Below are positions 23,418 to 32,096 of a stretch of 64,000 bases of DNA, one piece after another (the first letter of the stretch is position 1; each line of letters opens with the position of its first letter). The translations under genes were made by a program, and so were the position numbers. Origin of the DNA: a virus; IMG/VR virus record IMGVR_UViG_3300017917_001274, positions 1-64,000 of that record. The stretch is one strand, 5' to 3'. The notes beneath the pieces were generated by a model, which saw only the letters and a list, made by a program, of their open reading frames with translations, searched no databases and was not told the origin of the DNA.

Positions 23418-24629
23418 ATGATAAACAAAGAACCTTTCAAACAGCTGATCAAAGACCTCAAAAGCAACGGAAAATACAGGGTTTTTAACGATATTATCCG
23501 TGAGCGAGGAGATTTCCCCAAAGCCATATGGTACGGACCTTACAATATTAAAACTATCGTAAATTGGTGTTCCAATGACTATTTGGGCATGGGTCAGCAT
23601 AAAGTTGTGCTTGATGCCATGCATACTGCATTAGATCAAACAGGGTCGGGATCTGGCGGAACACGCAATATCGGTGGTACCAGCCATTATCACGTAGCAC
23701 TTGAGCATGAGTTAGCCATGTTACACAACAAGAGCAGAGCTCTGCTGTTTAGTTCTGCTTATGTAGCAAACGAATGGACTCTGATTGGTTTATCTAAGAT
23801 CATACCTAACATACATTTTGTATCTGATGAAAACAATCATAACAGTTTGATCATAGGAATACAACACAGTCGAGCAGCCAAGACTGTGTTTAGACACAAC
23901 GATCTGCAGCACCTTGAAGACATACTGTGTTCAGTAAAATTAGCTGGTCAAACTCCTTGTATAGTATTCGAATCAGTTTACTCTATGGATGGTGATGTAG
24001 GAGATATCAAGGGCATCTGTGATCTTGCAGACAAATATGGTGCAATAACATACATCGACGAAGTACATGCAGTTGGGCTATACGGCACTCACGGGGGTGG
24101 GAAAGTTGAAGAGCTGGGACTTGAAAGTCGTATTGACATAGTCAATGGTACCTTAGGCAAGGCCTACGGGGTTCAAGGTGGTTACATAGCCGCAGATGCA
24201 GATGTTGTTGACGCTATTCGTTCTGTGGCAGCAGGATTTATTTTTACAACTTCTATGAGTCCTGTGGCCTGTGCTGGCGCATTGGCCGCAGTCAAATATT
24301 TGAAGGATCATAACGAGCTGAGAGAAAAGCATCAAGAACGAGCTCGTAAGTTAAAACACAGATTAAACAACAACGGTATACAGGTCATGGAATGTTCCAC
24401 AACTCATATTGTTCCTGTGTTAATTGGTGATGCTAAGAAGTGTAAGGCAGTGTCAGATACTCTATTGAATGAGCATTCAATCTATGTACAACCTATTAAC
24501 TTTCCTACAGTAGCAGTGGGCACGGAGCGGTTACGTTTTGCACCTACTCCGTTCCACGATGACGGAATGATTGAGGATCTTATTTCTGCACTGAAGCAGA
24601 CTTTTGAGTGTCACCAGGTGCAAGTCTAA
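23418..24629 (+). CDS. hemA: 5-aminolevulinate synthase
   Basis: 403-aa PLP enzyme: glycine plus succinyl-CoA to 5-aminolevulinate, first step of haem synthesis by the Shemin route. ALAS-specific sequence throughout: [68 protein letters not shown], the PLP lysine Lys248 in [19 protein letters not shown] and the end [24 protein letters not shown] at 23418 is preferred over the GTG 15 nt earlier; TTAAATATTATTATG gives a late-type element but no Shine-Dalgarno. Complete and apparently functional. The 3' end overlaps the convergent cupin gene by 50 bp. Confidence 0.94.
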   Translation: MINKEPFKQLIKDLKSNGKYRVFNDIIRERGDFPKAIWYGPYNIKTIVNWCSNDYLGMGQHKVVLDAMHTALDQTGSGSGGTRNIGGTSHYHVALEHELAMLHNKSRALLFSSAYVANEWTLIGLSKIIPNIHFVSDENNHNSLIIGIQHSRAAKTVFRHNDLQHLEDILCSVKLAGQTPCIVFESVYSMDGDVGDIKGICDLADKYGAITYIDEVHAVGLYGTHGGGKVEELGLESRIDIVNGTLGKAYGVQGGYIAADADVVDAIRSVAAGFIFTTSMSPVACAGALAAVKYLKDHNELREKHQERARKLKHRLNNNGIQVMECSTTHIVPVLIGDAKKCKAVSDTLLNEHSIYVQPINFPTVAVGTERLRFAPTPFHDDGMIEDLISALKQTFECHQVQV

Positions 24630-24966
24630 ACCGATCTTCAACATAGTCGCCTGTGCCGACTTCAAAGATAATACTGCCCGCAACCAGTGCTTCAATTTGA
24701 TGAGGGCCCAACGGACCAAAGTCTGCTGTTTTGCCTTCGTCTAAGATAGCTTCTTTCATTTCGCCAGTGGCTACATCGATGTAGGTTACTTTAAACTTTC
24801 CGGCATTAACGAACCAACTCTTAGATTTTTCTTTGTGGAAAACCAAAGATGTTTTAGCACCAGCACGTTCAAATACAAGCAGTTTGCCTGAATAATTTTC
24901 GTTGTTGGCAAATACTAATTCAAATCCCCAACCTTTGTCTACTTTGCCTAATGTCTGTAAGTTCAT
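24580..24966 (-). CDS. Cupin-domain protein (mannose-6-phosphate isomerase-like)
   Basis: 128-aa single-domain cupin. The block [23 protein letters not shown] corresponds to cupin motif 1 and [23 protein letters not shown] to motif 2, as in the cupin half of type II mannose-6-phosphate isomerases. Binding of a sugar phosphate or metal is likely; substrate unknown. It follows clpP with a 4-base overlap and ends inside the ALAS 3' end. Confidence 0.78.
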   Translation of the reverse strand: MNLQTLGKVDKGWGFELVFANNENYSGKLLVFERAGAKTSLVFHKEKSKSWFVNAGKFKVTYIDVATGEMKEAILDEGKTADFGPLGPHQIEALVAGSIIFEVGTGDYVEDRFRLAPGDTQKSASVQK

Positions 24967-25553
24967 GGTCTTTGCTCAATGATTTTATCAATGAGTCCGT
25001 ATTCAAGTGCTTCTTCTGCTGACATAAACTTATCACGGTCCATATCACGTTCAAATTCTTCGTAGGTCTTACCTTTGGTATTGTGTTTGACATACAGTTC
25101 AGTCAAACGCTTTTTAATATGCATGATCTCTTTGTAGGAGATTTCAATATCGGATGCCATACCTCTTGCACCGCCGGATGGTTGATGTATCATGTGACGA
25201 GCATTGGGCAACATATATCGCTTACCTGCCGCTCCTGCGTTAGCAAGGAACGATCCCATAGAACAGGCTTGACCCATTACGTATGTGGCCACATCGGGTT
25301 TGATAAACTGCATGGTATCATAGATAGCCAACCCTGCAGTGACTACTCCGCCGGGACTGTTGATGAACAGTGAAATGTCTTTGTCTGGGTTTTCAGATTC
25401 GAGGAACAACAACTGTGCCACAATAAGATTGGCCATATGATCTTCCACTGGGCCATTCAGCATGATGATTCTTTCTTTGAGCAGTCTACTATAGATATCA
25501 AAGGCACGTTCTCCTTTCGATGTTGATTCAACTACCATTGGTACTAATGTCAT
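24963..25553 (-). CDS. clpP: ATP-dependent Clp protease proteolytic subunit
   Basis: 196 aa, full length. Catalytic triad Ser98 ([11 protein letters not shown]), His123 ([11 protein letters not shown]) and Asp172 ([11 protein letters not shown]). Other ClpP blocks: [25 protein letters not shown] and [10 protein letters not shown]. It would assemble as a tetradecamer and need a host ClpX/ClpA partner, none being in the window. In phages it is used for prohead processing or host proteome control; here the neighbours are metabolic rather than capsid genes. Confidence 0.95.
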   Translation of the reverse strand: MTLVPMVVESTSKGERAFDIYSRLLKERIIMLNGPVEDHMANLIVAQLLFLESENPDKDISLFINSPGGVVTAGLAIYDTMQFIKPDVATYVMGQACSMGSFLANAGAAGKRYMLPNARHMIHQPSGGARGMASDIEISYKEIMHIKKRLTELYVKHNTKGKTYEEFERDMDRDKFMSAEEALEYGLIDKIIEQRP

Positions 25554-25600
25554 ATCGCATCCTTGTTTGTTAATACTTTATTATTTTATACAAAAATCAA

Positions 25601-25629
25601 TTGATTTGCAAGATATCTGAGTATATAAT
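25601..25629 (+). promoter_or_regulatory. Sigma-70-type promoter before HNH gene
   Basis: TTGATT, 17 bp, TATAAT. A TTAAATATT late-like element follows at 25632. Confidence 0.65.
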
Positions 25630-25658
25630 TGTTAAATATTTGAAACTGAGTACTTCCA

Positions 25659-26171
25659 ATGTCAACTCTACTATTAAATGCAGACATGCAACCTATCAGC
25701 TTACTGCCATTATCCACTGTGGATTGGCAAGAAGCCATACGATATATTGTTCTCGACAAGGTCAAAGTGATTGAGTGGCATGAAGATTGGATAGTAAGAT
25801 CCGCTCGTTGGCAGACTCGTGTGCCTGCAGTCATGATGCTCAAAGAGTATCAACGTCCAAAAACCACAATGCGATTGAGCAAACGTAATGTATTCTTGCG
25901 TGACGAATACATTTGCCAATACTGTGGTTGCGAAGTCAACGATCAGTCAGCCACTTTGGATCATATCTTACCGCAGAGCAAGGGTGGCAAGACCACTTGG
26001 GAAAACTCAACAACTGCCTGTAAGCCCTGCAACTACAAGAAGGCTGCTCACGTGGGCAAGTATAAACCAAAACAGCCACCTTACAAGCCACACTTTTGGG
26101 ATTTGGCCGACAAGCGTAAACGCAAAGGCTACCATTTGGCACACCCAAGTTGGGCTATATACCTCGGTTGA
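25659..26171 (+). CDS. HNH endonuclease
   Basis: 170 aa. C-terminal HNH domain with two zinc knuckles: CQYCGCEVNDQSATLDHILPQSKGG (CxxC then the DH of the HNH), WENSTTACKPCNYKK (the N and second CxxC). The N-terminal 80 residues (LLNADMQPISLLPLSTVDWQEAI) match the family of free-standing HNH proteins in phages and bacteria. Could be a homing nuclease, nickase or packaging HNH; no intron is seen nearby. Ends about 45 bp before the MjaI-like gene. Confidence 0.9.
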   Translation: MSTLLLNADMQPISLLPLSTVDWQEAIRYIVLDKVKVIEWHEDWIVRSARWQTRVPAVMMLKEYQRPKTTMRLSKRNVFLRDEYICQYCGCEVNDQSATLDHILPQSKGGKTTWENSTTACKPCNYKKAAHVGKYKPKQPPYKPHFWDLADKRKRKGYHLAHPSWAIYLG

Positions 26172-26196
26172 CAGAATAACTAACTGATACTACAAT
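26168..26196 (+). promoter_or_regulatory. Sigma-70-type promoter before MjaI-like gene
   Basis: TTGACA overlapping the HNH stop codon, 17 bp, TACAAT. Confidence 0.75.
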
Positions 26197-26219
26197 TATA
26201 GTATTATGTTAGGATGGAT

Positions 26220-26843
26220 ATGCTGAAATTAACTCAAAGACATTTTGAATCTGTGACCAAACGCAATCGTTGCGACTTTCCGCTTTATTCAAAACCTATT
26301 TTGAATATTGCCACACAGAACAGTAAGGCCACACAGGTCAGGTTGGTAGGCTCTATGAAGGATCAGTGGACTGAATTCATGAGCACCGGCGGACGTTCTG
26401 TGGACGATTGGGAACGATGGTATATGGGGAACGGCGGTGCTGAAAAGATTCGCAAAGCCACAGACAAACTATTCGAAATGCTGAACAAGATGCCTTTGGA
26501 TCATAAAGTATTCACCCGAGAGTTGGCTGAACTGTATATTTTGGATCTTGTGATCAACAAAACCCATTATGGCATGAGCGGAGAATATCATTCAGTACTG
26601 GCAGCCGCTAACCATTTCAACATGTCTTACAGATTCAGCACACCAGAAGAAGAATCACAGGGCATAGATGCATGGCTTGGTGATCGCCCAGTACAGATTA
26701 AACCTCACGATTCTGTGAAAATGCATCATGTGTATAATCATGCAGATATATCCAAAACTTTGGTCATAACCTACGAAGCCAAAAAAGACTGCTGTTATAT
26801 ACACAATCCAGAATTCTTACAGCTTGACAAGCAGACAGTTTGA
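26220..26843 (+). CDS. MjaI-like type II restriction endonuclease
   Basis: 207 aa. The opening LNIATQNSKATQVRLVGSMKDQWTEF-W-WY and the later YRFSTPEEESQGIDAWLGDRPVQIKP agree with my memory of the MjaI restriction endonuclease family. The D-x-n-Q-I-K arrangement (GIDAWLGDRPVQIK) is a likely PD-(D/E)XK-type catalytic site. MjaI itself cuts at CTAG. No methyltransferase is adjacent; the neighbours are HNH nuclease and DNA ligase. ATG 26220 is preferred over 26214 because of the AGGATGG site. Own early-type promoter. Possible role: destroying host DNA while phage DNA lacks the site. Confidence 0.75.
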   Translation: MLKLTQRHFESVTKRNRCDFPLYSKPILNIATQNSKATQVRLVGSMKDQWTEFMSTGGRSVDDWERWYMGNGGAEKIRKATDKLFEMLNKMPLDHKVFTRELAELYILDLVINKTHYGMSGEYHSVLAAANHFNMSYRFSTPEEESQGIDAWLGDRPVQIKPHDSVKMHHVYNHADISKTLVITYEAKKDCCYIHNPEFLQLDKQTV

Positions 26844-26852
26844 TGCTATAAT
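26824..26852 (+). promoter_or_regulatory. Sigma-70-type promoter before DNA ligase
   Basis: TTGACA, 17 bp, TATAAT with the extended -10 TGC. It lies in the last codons of the MjaI-like gene. Confidence 0.8.
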
Positions 26853-26882
26853 AGTTGTATAGTAACAATTTAGGAGCAGACT

Positions 26883-28208
26883 GTGCGTACACAACCAGAA
26901 GTAATCATTCAACGTCTTGAAGCGGACAATTCACGATTGGCCAAAGAAGCCATTTTGGCAGATGCTATGAACGAAGGACTTGATGAGTTCTTTGAAGGTG
27001 TTCGTATGGCCTTGGACAAACTTTATACATTTGGTTTGAAACAGATTCCTATCAAGGAGACGGACGATGGTCAAGGACTGTCTTGGACTAATTTTAAAGA
27101 ACTTGCTGATAGTCTTTATCGTCGCAGGCTTACTGGAAATAGTGCTCGTGATGCTGTGAAGTTGGCCATGGATGTGGCAACCAAAACTCAGTGGAACGAC
27201 TTTTATCGCCGAATCCTAATCAAAGATCTACGCTGTGGAGTTTCAGAAAAAACAGTGAACTCTGTGGCCAAGAAACAGAAAAAAGCTCATTATTCTGTGC
27301 CTGTGTTTGAATGTATGTTGGCACACGACGGAGCCAATCACGAGTCTAAGATACAAGGCAAGAAACTGGTCGAGCCCAAGCTGGACGGTGTTCGTGCTAT
27401 CACTGTGTTGGACTTCGAAAGTCGTTCTGTGACCATGTACACTCGCAACGGCAAGGTCCTGGACAACTTTGGACACATCACCAAGTATCTTGAAGACAAC
27501 ATTGACAACTTCAGCAGATCCTACATCTTGGACGGCGAAGTAATCAGCAACTCATTCCAGGATCTAATGAAGCAGGTACATCGCAAGGATGACGTACAGG
27601 CTCAGGATGCCAAGCTGATGCTGTTTGACATCGTGCCTTTGGTAGAGTTCAAAGCAGGACTGTCGACCATGGGCCAGAAGCGCAGGTCAGCGTTCCTTAA
27701 AGAGTTTGCCAATACTTTCGCAGACTCGGGCTGTATTGAAATCATTCCACAAAAGGAGTTTGATCTTGATGTGTTCACAGACGAGATCGAGTTCAAGGAC
27801 TATAACAAAGCCATGGTCGAAGCAGGCTATGAAGGCATCATGATCAAGGACCCCAATGGCAAGTGGGAAGGTAAACGAAGCACTGCTTGGTTAAAACAAA
27901 AGCCCTTTATCGAAGTCAGCCTTGCAGTGACCGCGGTAGAAGAAGGCACAGGTCGTAACAAAGATCGATTAGGTGCCATTGTATGTGAGGGCATAGATGA
28001 TGGTAAAAGAATTGTGGTCAACGTGGGTTCAGGCTTTACAGACGAACAGAGACGAGAATTCTGGGAAGCTCGAGATACGCTCATTGATCAGATCGTGGAA
28101 GTCCGTGCAGATGCAGCGACTCGGAGCCAAGATAGTGAAGACACATGGTCGCTACGTTTCCCTCGATTTCTCCGATTCCGCGGCTTTACGAAAGGTGAGA
28201 AAATCTAA
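26883..28208 (+). CDS. ATP-dependent DNA ligase (T4 gp30 type)
   Basis: 441 aa. Catalytic lysine Lys166 in motif I VEPKLDGVR, motif III YILDGEVIS, motif IV YEGIMIKDP, motif V AWLKQKPF, and an OB-fold C-terminus with RFPRFLRFRG. Seals nicks during phage replication and repair. GTG start with TTAGGAG site. Shorter than T4 gp30 (487 aa), mainly N-terminally. First gene of a run with 28210-28449 and the small genes behind. Confidence 0.95.
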   Translation: MRTQPEVIIQRLEADNSRLAKEAILADAMNEGLDEFFEGVRMALDKLYTFGLKQIPIKETDDGQGLSWTNFKELADSLYRRRLTGNSARDAVKLAMDVATKTQWNDFYRRILIKDLRCGVSEKTVNSVAKKQKKAHYSVPVFECMLAHDGANHESKIQGKKLVEPKLDGVRAITVLDFESRSVTMYTRNGKVLDNFGHITKYLEDNIDNFSRSYILDGEVISNSFQDLMKQVHRKDDVQAQDAKLMLFDIVPLVEFKAGLSTMGQKRRSAFLKEFANTFADSGCIEIIPQKEFDLDVFTDEIEFKDYNKAMVEAGYEGIMIKDPNGKWEGKRSTAWLKQKPFIEVSLAVTAVEEGTGRNKDRLGAIVCEGIDDGKRIVVNVGSGFTDEQRREFWEARDTLIDQIVEVRADAATRSQDSEDTWSLRFPRFLRFRGFTKGEKI

Positions 28209-28209
28209 A

Positions 28210-28449
28210 ATGCAAAGACCCGCAATCAAAGATGCAGTCTACGGCGGTCTCATGGAGATCATGCGTAATCGACAGTACTACTATCACAGTGGCATAGGCT
28301 CAAACTACAGCCATTTCACTGATGAGGGTCGTGAAGCTGTACAGGAGTTTATCAACGTAATGGCAGGTAAGATGCTGGAAGCAGAACATCATGAACTTGA
28401 TGAACGTGCCAAACAACAGGTAATCAACTGCTTAAAACAAACGGACTAA
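28210..28449 (+). CDS. Conserved small phage protein (79 aa)
   Basis: 79 aa, starting MQRPAIKDAVYGGLMEIMRN, with aromatic NRQYYYHSGIGSNYSHFTDEG and a helical C-terminus. ATG starts one base after the ligase stop, so it is co-translated. No function known to me. Confidence 0.6.
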   Translation: MQRPAIKDAVYGGLMEIMRNRQYYYHSGIGSNYSHFTDEGREAVQEFINVMAGKMLEAEHHELDERAKQQVINCLKQTD

Positions 28450-28451
28450 GG

Positions 28452-28643
28452 ATGAATCAAGAACTATTACTACAGTTAAAACAACGTGCTGGCATAGACT
28501 ACAATCCCGATCAGGAAGGTCTTGATCTATTTGCTGAACTGATCATACAGGAATGTGTGGAAGTAGCAGACTGCCGCAGTTCATTCAAACACAATTCGGG
28601 CGCAAAAATTCTCAAACATTTCGGAATAGGAGTCACACAATGA
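28452..28643 (+). CDS. Conserved small phage protein (63 aa)
   Basis: 63 aa with LFAELIIQECVEVADCRSS and the end ILKHFGIGV, a pattern common in short T4-like phage proteins of unknown role. AAGGATG site overlapping the previous stop region. Confidence 0.6.
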   Translation: MNQELLLQLKQRAGIDYNPDQEGLDLFAELIIQECVEVADCRSSFKHNSGAKILKHFGIGVTQ

Positions 28644-28795
28644 TCACAGAACGAGCAGCATGGTACAGCATGATAGCCATTATATTTGCACTGTTGGCCA
28701 TGGGAACTTATAAGTTAGTGTCAGACAGTCAATGCAAGCAGACAGCAGTAAGCCAGAACTACCCAGCAGAAGCTATTAAGAAAATCTGTCGGTAA
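28640..28795 (+). CDS. Small single-TM protein (51 aa)
   Basis: 51 aa; residues 9-28 (YSMIAIIFALLAMGTYKLV) form one membrane helix, and the C-terminal 20 residues hold two Cys and would be periplasmic. Its ATG overlaps the previous stop (ATGA). End of the ligase operon. Confidence 0.55.
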   Translation: MITERAAWYSMIAIIFALLAMGTYKLVSDSQCKQTAVSQNYPAEAIKKICR

Positions 28796-29362
28796 TTACA
28801 GCCAGCTGTCTACAGCCTGATGTGAACTCAGGGTGGTAGCTGACCCCCAGAGATTTTCCACAGGCTGCTCAAACAGCCATTCAGGCCCAAGATTGCGAGC
28901 CACCAACCACGAATGGTCTTTGCGCCAGGGTGGCAGCCCTTCCAGCTCACGATTCAATTGATCAGCGTTCCATGAGCAGTAGCCGCACATGATACGAAAG
29001 TACTTGGGAAAGTCCTGTTGGGCCAACAGCTTGAACATTTCAATATTAGAAGTCATAGACCAGTCTTGATCTATGTTCACAGTACAGTCATCAAGATGCC
29101 AATCTGCTGAGTGCAACATCCATATAGTAGATGAGCTCACAGGCCCACCCCAATACAAGGGAAAGTTCACTTCACAGTCCAAGTCTACATCCACTTTGGC
29201 CATTAGATCCTGTAGGGTATAGTCCAGCTCGTGATTTACGCACAAGGCAAATGAGCCCTGATCGTGATGATGAGTCAACATCAGTACACGTTCTTTGAAT
29301 CTGGAATCCGGAATGCCCGGAGGTGCTATGAGTAGGTCAGTGGCTTGGGCTACTGTAGTCAT
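28796..29362 (-). CDS. AlgH/YqgE (UPF0301) family protein
   Basis: 188 aa. Family blocks: LLIAPPGIPDSRFKERVLMLTHHHDQGSFALCVN (bacterial: L-x-A-x-P-x-M-x-D-x-x-F), PLYWGGPVSS, and FRIMCGYCSWNADQLNRELE, matching the YqgE core of G-Y-x-G-W-x-x-x-Q-L-E. Biochemical role unknown even in bacteria. The start at 29362 is fixed by ATGA overlap with the upstream gene. Unusual for a phage. Confidence 0.85.
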   Translation of the reverse strand: MTTVAQATDLLIAPPGIPDSRFKERVLMLTHHHDQGSFALCVNHELDYTLQDLMAKVDVDLDCEVNFPLYWGGPVSSSTIWMLHSADWHLDDCTVNIDQDWSMTSNIEMFKLLAQQDFPKYFRIMCGYCSWNADQLNRELEGLPPWRKDHSWLVARNLGPEWLFEQPVENLWGSATTLSSHQAVDSWL

Positions 29363-29844
29363 GACCAATCAGGTAAAGGTCCGCCGTATTTTTTGCCCTT
29401 GATCTTCTTGCCGCGGACTCGGATTCGCTCAGATCCAACCTTGTGACTTTTACCACCGTCTCTGCTGCGATAACCCTGGCTCTTGCAGGAAGCCAACTGT
29501 GAAGCACCCAGAGCTGAGTCTGGCTTGCCACTTTGACAAAGGCTGCGTGAAGCAGGCTCTTCAGTGACTTCTGAGTCTTGGCTAACACCGTACATGATCT
29601 CGTCATTCAAGGGAAAGTCAAGATCCACAAAACGTTCTGGTAAGTCTGCTGTGTCTATGATATATTCTAATTCTTCATCTGTGGGATGCTGCTTCATCAG
29701 CACTTTGGCAGCTTCATCGTGTGCATCTGCTCTGCTCCAAATGTCAATGTCATAGTGCTCTTTGTACAGAGCAGCCACAGCGTCCATGACTTTGTGATAG
29801 TCACAGGTAAAGATATTTTCAGTAAGGATTTCTTGAATTCTCAT
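29359..29844 (-). CDS. Packaged-type modular protein with capsid-targeting-like tag
   Basis: 161 aa in three parts. The tag is MRIQEILTENIF (Leu-x-Glu). A short domain follows, YHKVMDAVAALYKEHYDIDI plus DEEL-rich segments. A C-terminal Cys/basic module follows, SLCQSGKPDSALGASQLASC then KSQGYRSRDGGKSHKVG, ending KKIKGKKYGGPLPDWS. The C-terminal module is one I recall fused to other tagged proteins of large phages. Coupled to the AlgH-like gene. Confidence 0.65.
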   Translation of the reverse strand: MRIQEILTENIFTCDYHKVMDAVAALYKEHYDIDIWSRADAHDEAAKVLMKQHPTDEELEYIIDTADLPERFVDLDFPLNDEIMYGVSQDSEVTEEPASRSLCQSGKPDSALGASQLASCKSQGYRSRDGGKSHKVGSERIRVRGKKIKGKKYGGPLPDWS

Positions 29845-29852
29845 ACTTTTAT

Positions 29853-30083
29853 TTAACTGAGTTTGGCCACAACTACGATGGCTGTGAATAAGGCTGTACG
29901 TGCTTCCAGTTCTGCTGCTTCGTTACAGACATCGTCGAAACGAGCAAGATCCTGCATGAGCTCTTGATATTCTGAATCAGAGATCTGCCCTGCTTGATGT
30001 TGCTCTGTGATCTGTAGTGCTATTTGAGCACGTTCAGCTATGTGGCCCTGACCCTGTGCTAATTGATATAGTTCGCCTAACAT
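29853..30083 (-). CDS. Small helical phage protein (76 aa)
   Basis: 76 aa, two helices rich in Gln/Ala/Glu (MLGELYQLAQGQGHIAERAQ), with a C-terminal AVVVVAKLS-like tail. One base from the preceding lipoprotein gene. No family recognised. Confidence 0.55.
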   Translation of the reverse strand: MLGELYQLAQGQGHIAERAQIALQITEQHQAGQISDSEYQELMQDLARFDDVCNEAAELEARTALFTAIVVVAKLS

Positions 30084-30476
30084 TTAAAATCTCCCTAACA
30101 CAGCTTCAGCGGCTTTCTGTGATTGACTGCGCAAGATACGCTGTTTGATCTCACAGTAGCTCTTGGTGGCCTGCCCTGCTTGATATCTCTTGTACATGTC
30201 CTCTACAGTTTCACGTATGGGATGTACTGTTCGAATAACGTCTTGTTGACGAACACCCTTGCTCTCACTATATAGTTCAAACCATAGTAGATCATCACGT
30301 AACTTTGAAACTTGGGCTTTGATGTCATCTCCCCCACAGTCCAATCGCTCCACATGAAAGCGAACATCCACGATCTTTTTACTTTGATTGTCGTCCCAGA
30401 ACGAAGGCACTATGGTGGCTATGGTACTGCAACCAGATAACACAACTACGCTGACAGCAATGATTAATTTACGCAT
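30084..30476 (-). CDS. Lipoprotein (130 aa)
   Basis: Signal peptide with lipobox MRKLIIAVSVVVLSGCS (Cys16 would be acylated), then a soluble helical domain. An outer-membrane spanin subunit or superinfection-exclusion lipoprotein is possible, but there is no i-spanin gene next to it. Late-type TTAAATA just upstream. Confidence 0.65.
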   Translation of the reverse strand: MRKLIIAVSVVVLSGCSTIATIVPSFWDDNQSKKIVDVRFHVERLDCGGDDIKAQVSKLRDDLLWFELYSESKGVRQQDVIRTVHPIRETVEDMYKRYQAGQATKSYCEIKQRILRSQSQKAAEAVLGRF

Positions 30477-30616
30477 ACAGTATTTAAGTTACGAGATCAA
30501 AAACATGGGCAAATAGGTGTTGTCCAAAATAGGCCAGGGCAATGTCTGTAGCCGCGAAGCGGCAGCGGTCGCGCAAAAAATTTGCAGGCTTTTTTAGACC
30601 AATAAATACCCTTATA

Positions 30617-30907
30617 ATGCGTTCAATCTTCGCTATCCTTATACTCACTATCCCCCTTGCAGCGATCTCTCAATCTGCAGATACAGTGCGTAAACCTGTG
30701 CATTGTTTCCCCTTAAGTATAGTAGTGGACATGTTGAGCAAGGACTTCGGGGAATCAGTCTCATTCCAGAGTCGTAATACTCTGACTGGTGCTGACATTG
30801 CTGTAGCAGAAAACCCTGACACTGGCTCTTGGACTATAATAGAATACGATAAAGAAACCGCTTGTATACTGGCCACTGGACGTAGATCACCCAGTAAACA
30901 GCTATAA
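30617..30907 (+). CDS. Secreted small protein (96 aa)
   Basis: Signal peptide MRSIFAILILTIPLAAISQS, then about 75 residues with one Cys pair (HCFPLSIVVDMLS, ETACILATG), so a periplasmic protein. ATG at 30617 is preferred: the upstream in-frame extension is coded by an inverted-repeat-rich stretch and would bury the signal peptide. AATAAATA lies about 15 nt upstream; no Shine-Dalgarno. Confidence 0.6.
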   Translation: MRSIFAILILTIPLAAISQSADTVRKPVHCFPLSIVVDMLSKDFGESVSFQSRNTLTGADIAVAENPDTGSWTIIEYDKETACILATGRRSPSKQL

Positions 30908-30909
30908 GT

Positions 30910-31086
30910 CTATAACATTTGTAATAGTGTATACTGGCTCTCAGAACAGTCTACCATGACTATGTAACGATCATCTGTGCCCGGCAGATCATTTTCTAAT
31001 ATGTGTATGAGTCTAACTGCTCGGGTACGATCGTTGTATGACCAAAAGCGATCCAGCTGTTCTATAGTATAATATAGAGTGTACAT
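30910..31086 (-). CDS. Possible small protein (58 aa)
   Basis: 58 aa starting MYTLYYTIEQLDRFW and rich in Arg/Asp. The start was chosen because the upstream extension is low-quality and overlaps the 31177 gene. No good ribosome-binding site. The weakest gene of this region. Confidence 0.35.
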   Translation of the reverse strand: MYTLYYTIEQLDRFWSYNDRTRAVRLIHILENDLPGTDDRYIVMVDCSESQYTLLQML

Positions 31087-31176
31087 AGAGTTATTTACTG
31101 CGAGCGTATGATTATAAGGGTCTAAAGACCCGAGAGAACTATATATGTATATGCGTGATGCTATTATCTTACTGTT

Positions 31177-31485
31177 ATGGACATTGTTACAACTGTCAAA
31201 GCCTGTGTTGATCATATTGGGAATTACACTATGCATAAGACTGTTTACTTCTTGACACACAAAGACACTGGCCTAAGACTGCGCTACTATAAGAGCCTTG
31301 CAGGAGCAAGGATAGCCCAGCGTTCGCGTAATGCTCACTTGGGCTTTGTAGAAAGAATCGAACGAGTAGAACAGTTTACGAACTGGGAAGTAGAGTTATG
31401 CCGTTTGAGCGATGGAAGCATAGTAGAAGCTACATATGTGATAGTAGAAGATACTATAGATATTAACGAAGACTTACTGAGCTAA
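31177..31485 (+). CDS. Small early-region protein (102 aa)
   Basis: 102 aa, basic in the middle (GLRLRYYKSLAGARIAQRSRN) and acidic at the end. A TATTAT -10-like box ends 9 nt before the ATG, suggesting a leaderless or near-leaderless start; a later Met at 31231 is the alternative. Opens the plus-strand early region. Function unknown. Confidence 0.5.
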   Translation: MDIVTTVKACVDHIGNYTMHKTVYFLTHKDTGLRLRYYKSLAGARIAQRSRNAHLGFVERIERVEQFTNWEVELCRLSDGSIVEATYVIVEDTIDINEDLLS

Positions 31486-31513
31486 GAAGCTTATACTATA
31501 TAGAGGCCGTGTG

Positions 31514-31627
31514 ATGATTGATGAGGAAGTGCTGAGACAGATGCGTAGGGAAGCTTTTAAAGCTGCGGCACAGATTAGTGTGGCGATCATAGTTATGGCT
31601 TTTGTAGTAAAAAGTGTGATTTACTGA
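31514..31627 (+). CDS. Tiny single-TM protein (37 aa)
   Basis: 37 aa: a charged N-terminus (MIDEEVLRQMRREAFKAA) and one hydrophobic helix (ISVAIIVMAFVVKSVIY). Start ATG, or GTG one codon earlier. Supported by amphipathic composition only. Confidence 0.4.
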   Translation: MIDEEVLRQMRREAFKAAAQISVAIIVMAFVVKSVIY

Positions 31628-31876
31628 GCTTTGTGATAAAGCATGATTGCGTATAGGCCCCGCTGCGTAGGTTGTGCGTATGCGTTATGTGTAGAATTGT
31701 GTGAAATTGTGTGAAAAAGTGTGAATTTTTATTAAGCCTCATAATCCACCGTTCAAACTATTCTCAAACTATAAGATCTACCCTATCTACCTTGCTCAAA
31801 CGGTCCAGATTCTACCATTCTTCACCGTTCTTCCACCGCAAAAACGGTTCTTCTACGGTGGCCCCGCTGTGTGATC
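31628..31876. other. Non-coding stretch with short repeats
   Basis: No convincing gene. It holds tandem GTGTGAA repeats (31687-31722) and several ACCGTT/AACGGT inverted repeats (31750-31860), including CCACCG...CGGTGG. The 10-mer GGCCCCGCTG occurs here at 31656 and 31860, and again at 32108. May contain operators and the terminator of the 31877 minus gene. Confidence 0.4.
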
Positions 31877-32071
31877 TTACGCTAATTCAAGGTATTCTGA
31901 ATGTTCTAACAGTAGACGAGTAGCGATCTTACTATCAGGAACTTCTATCACATACTGTATATGTGAATGCCCGCATATGGTCACACGTTTACGATACATG
32001 GCCAACTTGTGCCACTGGGCAAATTCCCACACACGTTCTACACGTGATGACTTTACTCTATATGTTAACAC
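31877..32071 (-). CDS. Small basic phage protein (64 aa)
   Basis: 64 aa, GTG start, basic (MLTYRVKSSRVERVWEFA) with CGHSHIQYVIEVPDSKIATRLLL. It stands alone on the minus strand inside the plus-strand early region, with both a perfect TATAAATA late promoter (32097-32104) and the early-region ribosome-binding motif AGGAGCGAC. Confidence 0.55.
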   Translation of the reverse strand: MLTYRVKSSRVERVWEFAQWHKLAMYRKRVTICGHSHIQYVIEVPDSKIATRLLLEHSEYLELA

Positions 32072-32096
32072 CGTCGCTCCTCAGTGTATTAACTTG

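Noticed and set aside
25659-26171. Homing HNH interrupting a gene or sitting in an intron
   Set aside because: No split gene or intron structure is visible on either side.
31687-31722. CRISPR-like repeats
   Set aside because: Short GTGTGAA tandem repeats with no spacers or cas genes; no CRISPR array in the window.
31711-31923. Plus-strand ORF of 70 codons
   Set aside because: Ser/His/Arg-rich translation, no ribosome-binding site, in a repeat-rich gap and overlapping the better supported minus gene at 31877.
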